Source of the DNA: Saprospiraceae bacterium
GTDB lineage: Bacteria; Bacteroidota; Bacteroidia; Chitinophagales; Saprospiraceae
DNA length: 47,416 nucleotides
Reading direction: 5' to 3'
NCBI GenBank assembly: GCA_013001975.1
Contig: JABDKX010000118.1
Coordinates: 1 to 47,416 of the forward strand
Position 1 is the first letter of the stretch, and the number at the start of each line of letters is the position of its first letter. Below, piece by piece: positions 9,221 to 16,456 of this stretch. The position numbers were made by a program, and so were the translations under genes. Under the pieces are notes generated by a model. That model did no database searches. It saw only the letters and a program-made list of their open reading frames with translations, and was not told the origin of the DNA.

Positions 9221-9228
9221 CAAATTTA
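9221..9228 (-). promoter_or_regulatory. Minus-7 element (TAAATTTG) for gapA
   Basis: Exact TAnnTTTG match on the minus strand, 27 nt before the gapA ATG (9194). No clear TTG is seen at the usual spacing upstream. Placement in a 246-nt divergent intergenic region supports the call. Confidence 0.5.
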
Positions 9229-9396
9229 CAAAAGATGACCTAATAATGTTTGGTTATCTGTATTTAATTGAATTACAATAAATTATTTGATTAATTGAAT
9301 GATTTACCGACGATTATCTTGTCAGAGTAGTTAATAAAATTACAATAAATTGTTGCTCTAGCTTTCAGATTGACACCACAAAGAATTTAAATGCAT

Positions 9397-9404
9397 TACT
9401 TTTG
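9397..9404 (+). promoter_or_regulatory. Minus-7 element (TACTTTTG) for the DUF4340-phospholipase-DUF368 run
   Basis: TACTTTTG matches TAnnTTTG, 37 nt before the ATG at 9441. A TTG at 9370-9372 is the nearest minus-33 candidate, with a spacer of 24 nt, longer than the 19 nt seen at other promoters here. Confidence 0.45.
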
Positions 9405-9440
9405 CTCCCTTTGATCATTAATTCTTAATTTTTCACAATA

Positions 9441-10445
9441 ATGAATAAAACTGTCTTACTTATTTTATCATTAATATTGCTTTCAGTAGCCTACTATTTT
9501 CTTGCTTTTAAATCTGGTGAAAGTTCCATTAATTTAGAAAGTCGAGATTTTATCGTTGATGATATTAATGATATTCATTATGTTACTTTGAAAAGCAGTG
9601 CATACCCGATGATGCATTTAAAAAAAGAAGGTAAAGACAATTGGATATTAAATGAAAAATATGATGCAGATATCAATGTCGTAAATAACCTAATTGGCGT
9701 ACTCAATAAAATGCAAATTAAATATACGCCTACCAAAGCTATGAACTCAACGGCTCTCAACAGTTTGGAGAAAGTTGGAATCCAAATTAAAGCTTATGAT
9801 AAATCAGGTCAAATTTTATCGGATTTTATTATGGGTTCAAATGATAATGCTGAAACAGCAACTTTTTGTGTCCGAAGAGGGTACAAACAAACTTATGCCA
9901 TGCATGTTGCTGTTACTGAAGGAGGACTCAGAAATTATTTTGATCAAACACTTTTTAATCTTCGCGATAAAAGCGTTTTTAAAATAAATCCTAATAAAGT
10001 AAAGTCTCTCACCTTAGAATATCCTAAGGATAGAAAAAATTCATATATAATTGAAACTAGTGAAAATGGATATAATATAGCGCCTTTAGAATCATTTAAT
10101 ATCGTGGACGGTCAAATGTCTCAAAATATTATTGAAGCTTATATCAAAGATTATAGTCAAATTTATGCTGAAGTAATTAAGACCGGTGAAGTCAAAATGG
10201 ATTCAATAAAAGAGCTCGTCCCATTTGCTAAATTGTCATTTCAATTAAATGATGAAACAAGATCATCATTTGATTTTTATCCGATGCTAGATTTGTTGGA
10301 CAATACAGTCAATACACAATCAATAAATGACCTAGAAGCAATTGAAAGATATTTTGTATTTTCCGATGCGGATGAAGCTTACGTTGTACAACACAGGATG
10401 GTAAAAAACTTTTTCAAACCAATAACTTATTTTTATAAGAAATAA
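9441..10445 (+). CDS. DUF4340-type membrane-anchored periplasmic protein
   Basis: 334 residues. One N-terminal hydrophobic helix (about 4-25, TVLLILSLILLSVAYYFLAF) is followed by a soluble domain rich in short strands. The pattern 'NWILNEKYDADINVVNNLIG' near residues 70-90 resembles the W-x-L/I-x-x-x-x-x-A-D-x-x-x-V-x-x-L-L core of DUF4340 proteins, which in Bacteroidota and others often accompany gliding-type ABC transporter genes (GldF/GldG). No such transporter genes are adjacent here. The gene starts a plus-strand run with the next gene 13 nt away, so the three proteins up to 12616 are probably co-transcribed. Function is unknown; an envelope role is inferred from topology. Confidence 0.6.
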   Translation: MNKTVLLILSLILLSVAYYFLAFKSGESSINLESRDFIVDDINDIHYVTLKSSAYPMMHLKKEGKDNWILNEKYDADINVVNNLIGVLNKMQIKYTPTKAMNSTALNSLEKVGIQIKAYDKSGQILSDFIMGSNDNAETATFCVRRGYKQTYAMHVAVTEGGLRNYFDQTLFNLRDKSVFKINPNKVKSLTLEYPKDRKNSYIIETSENGYNIAPLESFNIVDGQMSQNIIEAYIKDYSQIYAEVIKTGEVKMDSIKELVPFAKLSFQLNDETRSSFDFYPMLDLLDNTVNTQSINDLEAIERYFVFSDADEAYVVQHRMVKNFFKPITYFYKK

Positions 10446-10458
10446 CATTCTAAAAAAT

Positions 10459-11610
10459 TTGCGATACTTACTTTACACTTTGTTGATTGTCATATGTTCA
10501 AGTTTTAATTTTAAACCTGATTGGGGTTTTTATGGACATAGAAAAATCAATAGAATGGCGGTCTTTACCTTACCTCAAGAATTGTTTGGTTTTTATAAAA
10601 AGAACATCGAATATATTACAGCTCATGCCGTAGATCCAGATAAGCGTCGCTATGCATTGAAAAATGAATTTGCTCGACATTATATTGACATAGATCATTG
10701 GGATACAATTCCTTTCAACAATGTACCGAGAGATTTTGCACTCGCAACTATGAAGTTTGGTCAATTAATAGCCTACAATAAAAATGATACACTGCAAATA
10801 AAAATTGAAGAACAGAACCATAAGGATTTTTTTTATAATTACCTATTTGAAGATAGGTATTCTACCAAGATAGAATTAGATATTGATAGCCTTATTTCAT
10901 TTCATAGTACAGAAATTTTAACTAAAAAATATACTGGTCTTTATTTCAATAACGCCTTGGTTCAGTATGGAATATTGCCTTACTTTTTGGAAGATTTTTA
11001 TAAAAGGTTGGTTTGGGCATTTGAGAAAAAAGACACAAGAGCCATTCTTAAAATTAGTGCTGATATTGGACATTACATTTCTGATGGACATGTACCGTTA
11101 CATACGACAGAAAATTATAATGGTCAAATGACAGATCAGATAGGTATTCATGCATTTTGGGAAAGCAGGTTGCCAGAATTATTTGCTGACGACAATTATG
11201 ATTTTGTAGTAGGTAAGGCTGAGTATATTGATGATATGAAAAGTTATATATGGAATTTTATAACTGAGAGTCATGAATTGTTACCTGCAGTTCTAGAATT
11301 AGAATACAAATTAAAAAGTACATATGCTGAAGACGAACAATTTTGTTTTGAAGAAAGGTTAGAAAGAACAACACGCATTCAATGTGAAGAATACTCTGCA
11401 GCTTATCATAATTCACTTGACGGAATGGTTGAAAAGAGAATGCAAGATGCTGTTTTAGCAGTAGGTAGCTTTTGGTATTCTGCTTGGGTCGAAGCTGGGC
11501 AACCAGATTTATACATTAGCGATAAAGTTGTTAATGAAGAAGACGAATTAGAAGAGAAAAAATTGAATGAAGCGTTTCAAAATGGAGAGCAGTATGGAAG
11601 AAAACATTGA
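10459..11610 (+). CDS. Zinc-dependent phospholipase C / S1-P1 nuclease-like secreted protein
   Basis: 383 residues starting with TTG: an in-frame TAA lies at 10444 and no ATG is available upstream of the signal peptide. The signal peptide (1-18) is followed by DWGFYGHRKINRMAV, in which Trp and His match the N-terminal zinc ligands of this fold. Further His/Asp ligands are visible: RHYIDIDHWD near residue 75, ADIGHYISDGHVPLHTTENY near residue 205, and HAFWESRLPE. Members are trinuclear-zinc phosphoesterases acting outside the cytoplasm on phospholipids or single-stranded nucleic acids; the substrate cannot be fixed from sequence. The 3' end overlaps the DUF368 gene by 17 nt, and the gene follows DUF4340 by 13 nt, so it is mid-operon. 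Confidence 0.75.
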   Translation: MRYLLYTLLIVICSSFNFKPDWGFYGHRKINRMAVFTLPQELFGFYKKNIEYITAHAVDPDKRRYALKNEFARHYIDIDHWDTIPFNNVPRDFALATMKFGQLIAYNKNDTLQIKIEEQNHKDFFYNYLFEDRYSTKIELDIDSLISFHSTEILTKKYTGLYFNNALVQYGILPYFLEDFYKRLVWAFEKKDTRAILKISADIGHYISDGHVPLHTTENYNGQMTDQIGIHAFWESRLPELFADDNYDFVVGKAEYIDDMKSYIWNFITESHELLPAVLELEYKLKSTYAEDEQFCFEERLERTTRIQCEEYSAAYHNSLDGMVEKRMQDAVLAVGSFWYSAWVEAGQPDLYISDKVVNEEDELEEKKLNEAFQNGEQYGRKH

Positions 11611-12616
11611 TAAGCTAGGAAAAGAAAAATGGTCCCTTAGTTTAATTCTGAAAGGGATGTGTATGGGAATTGCAGAAGTCATCCCAGGTGTTTCTGGTGG
11701 AACGATAGCTTTTATAACGGGCATTTATAAAAAACTAATAGACAGTATCAAAGCTTTCGATCTTAAAACTATTACGTTGCTATTCAATGGTGACTTTAAA
11801 AAAGTGTGGTCAAAAATAAATGGTCCTTTTTTAACGCTGCTCCTTTTAGGAATGGGTATTGGGGTTGTACTCGGTGTTTTCGGTGTATCTCATATGTTAA
11901 GTGAATTTCCTGAAATATTATGGGCGTTTTTCTTCGGATTAATTTTAGCATCCGTTCCAATGATGTTGTCAACTATAAAAGAAAAGTCAATAATTGTAAT
12001 TTTGAGTTTTATCGTTGCCGTTGTTTTGGCTTACATTATAACTTGTCTTTCCCCTGTTGAGGCTTCAGAATCTAAATTGTATATTTTCTTATGCGGGATG
12101 ATCGCCATTGTTGCGCTCGTTTTGCCTGGAGTGTCCGGTAGTTTTATTTTATTATTGTTAGGAGCATATACCATTATCATTCCTCTTCTAAAAGGTTTTC
12201 TTTCAAACCCAACGTTGGATGCCTTTGTAACGCTTGCTGTTTTTGGGATTGGTTGTTTGACTGGTTTATTTCTATTTGTCAGATTGGTTTCTAAAGCATA
12301 TAATGACCATTATAATGTTACCATAGGATTGATGAGTGGTTTCATGCTTGGTTCATTAAACAAAATTTGGCCATGGAGAAATCCTAAAATCCTTCTTGAT
12401 AAAGATAAAGCCGAGATTATTAATGTAGATAATTCAAACCACCAATTATTTGATATTTTAGATCATAAATTTAAAATCCTCCAAGAAACCAATGTTTTTC
12501 CTAACGCCTACTATTATAACGATCATTTATGGATGGTTTTAATCGCATTCGTCGCAGGTGTTTTAATGGTCTGTTTACTGCACAAATTTAGTGTTCAAAA
12601 TAAGGTAACAATCTGA
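11594..12616 (+). CDS. DUF368 (PopT-like) membrane protein, probable undecaprenyl-phosphate translocase
   Basis: 340 residues from the preferred ATG at 11594, which has a GGAG about 8 nt upstream; earlier in-frame ATGs at 11567 and 11582 lie inside the preceding gene. The DUF368 signature is clear near the N-terminus (GIAEVIPGVSGGTIAFITG) and recurs as an internal repeat (IVALVLPGVSGSFILLLLG), consistent with two inverted membrane halves and about eight to nine transmembrane helices. DUF368 members (PopT) have been implicated in recycling undecaprenyl phosphate across the inner membrane for envelope polymer synthesis. That function is taken from the family, not shown here. It is last in the 9441-12616 run. 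Confidence 0.85.
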   Translation: MEENIDKLGKEKWSLSLILKGMCMGIAEVIPGVSGGTIAFITGIYKKLIDSIKAFDLKTITLLFNGDFKKVWSKINGPFLTLLLLGMGIGVVLGVFGVSHMLSEFPEILWAFFFGLILASVPMMLSTIKEKSIIVILSFIVAVVLAYIITCLSPVEASESKLYIFLCGMIAIVALVLPGVSGSFILLLLGAYTIIIPLLKGFLSNPTLDAFVTLAVFGIGCLTGLFLFVRLVSKAYNDHYNVTIGLMSGFMLGSLNKIWPWRNPKILLDKDKAEIINVDNSNHQLFDILDHKFKILQETNVFPNAYYYNDHLWMVLIAFVAGVLMVCLLHKFSVQNKVTI

Positions 12617-12750
12617 TAGTAAACCCTTTTATTATCCTTTAATCAGTATTCAGGAATATTCAAAATAGCTCTATTTTTCCTAATTCATTACAACATTACC
12701 ATATTCTAAATAATTATTATATATATTTACCTATAAATCAAGATATTTCA

Positions 12751-12758
12751 TATATTTG
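12751..12758 (+). promoter_or_regulatory. Minus-7 element (TATATTTG) for the TPR-PD40-SPOR gene
   Basis: Exact TAnnTTTG match 31 nt before the ATG at 12790. At the expected minus-33 position the sequence is TTTAC, a weak match. Confidence 0.45.
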
Positions 12759-12760
12759 TA

Positions 12761-12781
12761 TTCTTTAATATGTATTCAAAT
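12761..12781 (+). promoter_or_regulatory. 21-bp block shared with the CRD-OmpA gene leader (copy 1)
   Basis: The block contains the core TTTAATATGTATT and matches 16411-16431 at 19 of 21 positions. Here it lies 8 nt before the ATG, just downstream of a TATATTTG box, so it falls in the 5' leader of the mRNA. Confidence 0.4.
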
Positions 12782-12789
12782 AGGTAATC

Positions 12790-14922
12790 ATGTTCAGAAA
12801 ACTACAATTGCTCACATTACTGATATTAATACAAGGTGGCTTGTTATCCCCTGTTATTGGTCAGAAATCACTGGTAAAGGCTCAGAGACAGTTTGAGTTA
12901 AAGGCTTTCGATTTAGCTATAGAAAATGCGAAGAAAGCCCTAGAAAAAGAGCCTGATTGCGTAGATTGTTATTTCGTAGTCGCAGAATCATTCAGAATGA
13001 TGAATGAAAATGTTGATGCTGCGATATGGTATAGAAAAATGGAGCAATTTAAAAACTTGCCTAATGATTTTGCTTTTAACTATGGCCTCTTGCTTAAAAG
13101 AATGGGGCAGTACGATAAAGCTGCCAAGTATTTTAACGCGTACGCAGAGATTAATCCTCCAATCGGAACATATTTCGCAGAAAGTTGCTCATTCGCAAAA
13201 GAAAAATTAGCTTCTTCAAGTGATTTTGAATTGAATTTATACTCAGCTAGTTCAAAATTTACTGATTACGCACCTACATTATTCAAAGACAAATTGGTCT
13301 TCGCTTCATTTAGAGATGACTTTAAAAGAAGCCTTGATAAGAAAAATAAAAGCTTAATTCAAAACAAAGGTTCTCAATTGTTTATCGGCGGTTTAGGTTT
13401 GACAGGAGATGTCAATAGCGTAAATTTCCTTTTACATGAAGATGAAGAGACTTTCGATTCTGGACCTGTTCATTATGCTTCTGATGCTCCAATTTGTGCT
13501 ATTACAAGAAATAATTTTAAGAATGGTGAAAAACATGTCTTTTCAAAAGATCTTGAATTAACGCTATTCACAGCTAATGTAGAGCCTGATGGTTCTTTTA
13601 ACAATAAAAAGCCTTATCCATTTAATGAAGCGGGATATGCTAGTGGATTTGGTGCCTTAAATGAAACTGGTAACATTATGTATTTTGCATCCAATAGGCC
13701 TGGTGGTTTAGGGGGATTTGATTTATATGTTACATATTATAAGAATGGGGAATGGACTTATCCTGAAAATTTAGGTAGCCCGATTAATACTGAAGGGAAT
13801 GAGATTACACCTTTTTATATTGATGGAAGTATTTATTATTCTTCTGATTTCTTGATGGGTCTAGGTGGTTTTGATGTTTTTAAATCAGTTGTCAAAAACG
13901 GGGCTTGGACGTTTCCTGAAAATATGGGCAATGGCGTTAATTCGCCAGAGGATGATTACTATTTAATTAAACAACCTCAAAAAGAGTCTTACTATTTGAC
14001 TTCTAATAGGTTAGGTGGAAGAGGAGCACATGATATTTATTTAGTACATAAAGCACCCATTAAAGATGAAGTTGTAACTGTAGATTTCGAAGATGTGGCT
14101 CCGGCACCTGTAAGTTTGGAAGAAGACATTGTTCAAAATGAAAACCCAAAAGTACAAAGTGTAAAACTGGAAGAAGACATCATTGATGCTGATATGGATG
14201 AAGAGGCTATCGCTAAAACATACGTTGATGTGCCAAATGAAAAAAGCTCTGAATTAATTGATTTCAATAAATTATTACCTCCTAAGGCTGTTGATTTGAA
14301 TAAATCAAATGCAAGAACAGTGTCATTAGTCGGCGCAAAAAGGGTTGCATTTGGAGAAGTAATTAAAAATCATTCAAATGTCTATTTTATCCAGTTAGCA
14401 GCATTATTTAAAAGTGCAGGTAATATAGAAGACTTTATCCCTTTGAAAAGATATGGCAGTCTATATAAAGTGAAACACACCAATGCTACTAAAGTGAAAT
14501 TGGGATACTTTATGGATGAGAGTCAAGCTAAAGAGGTTTTAAGAAAAGTAAAAAGTTTAGGTTATTCTGATGCTTTTATAACTTATGAAACCCTAAATAC
14601 AAGTAGAATGGAACTGGTTACGGTATCAGAGAAAACCAAACATTCCTACAGCAATGCAGGATTTACAACAGAAGAAACAACAGGTGTTAATTATAAAATC
14701 AGATTGGCGTCTTACGAAGATCCTATTTGGTTTGATGTAGATAAAGTAAATGACCTTGGAATTATTGAACAGTGGAGTAAAGGTGAATGGACAATTTTTG
14801 TCCTAAGTGGTTATGGTTCGCAAGAAGAGGCTGAAAAAGTTAAAAATTCAGCTTACAAAAGAGGATTTACTGATGCAGAAGTAGTCCTTGATCGAAACGG
14901 TATTCTAGAGAAGTTGAGATAA
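12790..14922 (+). CDS. TPR-PD40-SPOR-SPOR envelope protein (PorE-like without OmpA domain)
   Basis: 710 residues. After a signal peptide (1-25, ending VIGQ), tetratricopeptide repeats cover about 28-135 (FELKAFDLAIENAKKALEKE; MGQYDKAAKYFNAYAEI). PD40/WD40-like propeller blades cover about 165-425, with the hallmark FASNRPGGLGGFDLYV and further SSDFLMGLGGFDVF and TSNRLGGRGAHDIYLV. A linker of about 100 acidic residues leads to two SPOR-like modules (about 525-602, YFIQLAALF; and about 634-708, YKIRLASYEDP). TPR-PD40 architectures in Bacteroidota include PorE of the T9SS, but PorE ends in CRD and OmpA domains; here SPOR modules, which bind denuded peptidoglycan glycans, replace them. A peptidoglycan-tethered periplasmic scaffold is inferred. 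A strong terminator follows. Confidence 0.75.
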   Translation: MFRKLQLLTLLILIQGGLLSPVIGQKSLVKAQRQFELKAFDLAIENAKKALEKEPDCVDCYFVVAESFRMMNENVDAAIWYRKMEQFKNLPNDFAFNYGLLLKRMGQYDKAAKYFNAYAEINPPIGTYFAESCSFAKEKLASSSDFELNLYSASSKFTDYAPTLFKDKLVFASFRDDFKRSLDKKNKSLIQNKGSQLFIGGLGLTGDVNSVNFLLHEDEETFDSGPVHYASDAPICAITRNNFKNGEKHVFSKDLELTLFTANVEPDGSFNNKKPYPFNEAGYASGFGALNETGNIMYFASNRPGGLGGFDLYVTYYKNGEWTYPENLGSPINTEGNEITPFYIDGSIYYSSDFLMGLGGFDVFKSVVKNGAWTFPENMGNGVNSPEDDYYLIKQPQKESYYLTSNRLGGRGAHDIYLVHKAPIKDEVVTVDFEDVAPAPVSLEEDIVQNENPKVQSVKLEEDIIDADMDEEAIAKTYVDVPNEKSSELIDFNKLLPPKAVDLNKSNARTVSLVGAKRVAFGEVIKNHSNVYFIQLAALFKSAGNIEDFIPLKRYGSLYKVKHTNATKVKLGYFMDESQAKEVLRKVKSLGYSDAFITYETLNTSRMELVTVSEKTKHSYSNAGFTTEETTGVNYKIRLASYEDPIWFDVDKVNDLGIIEQWSKGEWTIFVLSGYGSQEEAEKVKNSAYKRGFTDAEVVLDRNGILEKLR

Positions 14923-14939
14923 CAATTGTTAAAAATTGT

Positions 14940-14975
14940 AAAAAAGGTGCATAATTCGTTATGTGCCTTTTTTTT
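14940..14975 (+). terminator. Intrinsic terminator after the TPR-PD40-SPOR gene
   Basis: Stem GGTGCATAA (14946-14954) with TTATGTGCC (14959-14967), including two G-U pairs in RNA, closed by a TTCG tetraloop. It is flanked by A6 and T8, giving a classical U-tract at 14968-14975. Confidence 0.9.
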
Positions 14976-15166
14976 ATCTTCTATTTCATATATGATTATT
15001 TATAATATGCTGCTTTATTTAAATATTATTTATTAAATGCTCTAATATTTTAAATAAATGTCAAGAATGACTGCTTTTTTAAATTTAGTTTCATTTTTTC
15101 AGCTTTTATGTAACTTTTATTAAAATCTTAACGTTGTTATAACTGAATGCAATCTATCTTGGCTTT

Positions 15167-15382
15167 ATGAAAAAACTCCTATTTAAAGTTCTATTCTGTG
15201 TTATTGTATGTTTAAGTTGTATCTCTTATAACTTCGTACAATCTTCTACTTCAGAAACATCTGTAGTTTCAAATAATATTACTGAGATTTCTCAATCTAA
15301 AGACAAGATGGTGACTTCTTTTAATAGAGCTACTTTGATCGTTAATAAGATTATAGATGTGCTTGCGCACAGAAAAAACTAA
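15167..15382 (+). CDS. Small secreted or membrane-anchored peptide of unknown function
   Basis: 71 residues: a convincing signal or anchor segment (MKKLLFKVLFCVIVCLSCIS) followed by about 50 Ser/Thr/Asn-rich residues. A Cys at position 18 (CLSC) gives a poor lipobox, so lipoprotein status is doubtful. Upstream, TTG at 15134-15136 and TATCTTGG at 15155-15162 with an 18-nt spacer form a degenerate promoter only 4 nt before the ATG. The gene stands alone after a terminator and ends 3 nt before the convergent fmt stop. I do not recognise a family; codon use is normal for the window. It may be a real small exported peptide, but it could be a chance frame. Confidence 0.45.
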   Translation: MKKLLFKVLFCVIVCLSCISYNFVQSSTSETSVVSNNITEISQSKDKMVTSFNRATLIVNKIIDVLAHRKN

Positions 15383-15385
15383 CAA

Positions 15386-16312
15386 CTATTTTTCTAGCAG
15401 TGGATCAATATCAAAACCATTTAGAAATTGATTTACTTTCATTCTTTTCTTTCCATTCATTTGCAGATCTAGTATTTTAATATACCCATCTTGACATCTG
15501 ATTTTTAGAGACGACTTATTATCGCTTTTAATTGTATTTACCTCGTCTGATCCGTCTGATAATTCATATTCTGCTTTATAAACTTTCGTGCTTTTTTCAC
15601 CTAGCATAAACCACGCACAAGGATATAAACTTAATCCTCGAATGAAATTATATACTTGTTCAGTCGGTTGATCAAAATTGATCTCAGTATTGCCTCTATT
15701 GAGTTTTGGAGCGTGTGATACCATTGTATTATCCTGTTCAATTAGTTGAACGGTATCTTTTTCTATCTCCTGAACGGTCTTCAAAACCAAATCAGCACCT
15801 ATATACATCATTCGATTATGCAGATCAGTAGCATTATCTGAAGGATAGATTTTTATTTCTTTTTGAAATACTATAGAACCTGTATCTATAGCATGTTTGA
15901 GTTTAAATGTAGTAACACCAGTTTCTTTTTCGCCATTAATAATGGCCCAATTTATTGGTGCAGCACCTCTATATTTTGGTAGTAACGAACCATGAAGGTT
16001 ATAGGTGCCAAGCGGCGGCATATTCCAAACCATTTCTGGGAGCATTCGAAATGCAACTACTATTTGTACATCAGCCTTAAGCGCTTTTAATGTTTCATTA
16101 AACTTAGGGCTTTTTAAGTTTTTCGGTTGCAGAATATTTAATCCCTTATCAAGTGCATACTTTTTAACTGCTGATTGGATCAGTGTTTTCCTGCCCCTTC
16201 CTCCAAGTTTGTCTACACTTGTTATAACACCAACAATATTATAACCTGCGTTATATAATATATCTAAAGATGCTACTGCAAATTCAGGTGTACCCATGAA
16301 TATTATTCTCAT
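15386..16312 (-). CDS. fmt: Methionyl-tRNA formyltransferase
   Basis: 308 residues, normal length. It formylates initiator Met-tRNA with 10-formyltetrahydrofolate in the cytoplasm. The N-terminal motif RIIFMGTPEFAVASLD is diagnostic. The catalytic triad region is visible: NLHGSLLPKYRGAAPINW (Asn and His) and the later Asp in HAIDTGSIV. The C-terminal OB-like domain (about 205-300) is present with FNFIRGLSLYPCAWF-type tRNA-binding sequence. It is a single gene on the minus strand between two plus-strand envelope genes, 144 nt from the CRD-OmpA gene start. Confidence 0.95.
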   Translation of the reverse strand: MRIIFMGTPEFAVASLDILYNAGYNIVGVITSVDKLGGRGRKTLIQSAVKKYALDKGLNILQPKNLKSPKFNETLKALKADVQIVVAFRMLPEMVWNMPPLGTYNLHGSLLPKYRGAAPINWAIINGEKETGVTTFKLKHAIDTGSIVFQKEIKIYPSDNATDLHNRMMYIGADLVLKTVQEIEKDTVQLIEQDNTMVSHAPKLNRGNTEINFDQPTEQVYNFIRGLSLYPCAWFMLGEKSTKVYKAEYELSDGSDEVNTIKSDNKSSLKIRCQDGYIKILDLQMNGKKRMKVNQFLNGFDIDPLLEK

Positions 16313-16410
16313 AATTAGGTTTTGTCATGCAAATAAAATCAATTTATAGTTAAAAAAATGCCAATATGAAATGATTCGCACAATTTTTGCATTGATATTA
16401 TATTATAAAT

Positions 16411-16431
16411 TTATTTAATATGTATTTAAAT
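16411..16431 (+). promoter_or_regulatory. 21-bp block shared with the TPR-PD40 gene leader (copy 2)
   Basis: Contains the core TTTAATATGTATT and matches 12761-12781 with two mismatches. It partly overlaps TAAATTTA (16406-16413), a one-mismatch minus-7 box, and lies 25 nt before the ATG at 16457. Confidence 0.4.
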
Positions 16432-16456
16432 CAATACGGTGATAAACAATAGGGCA

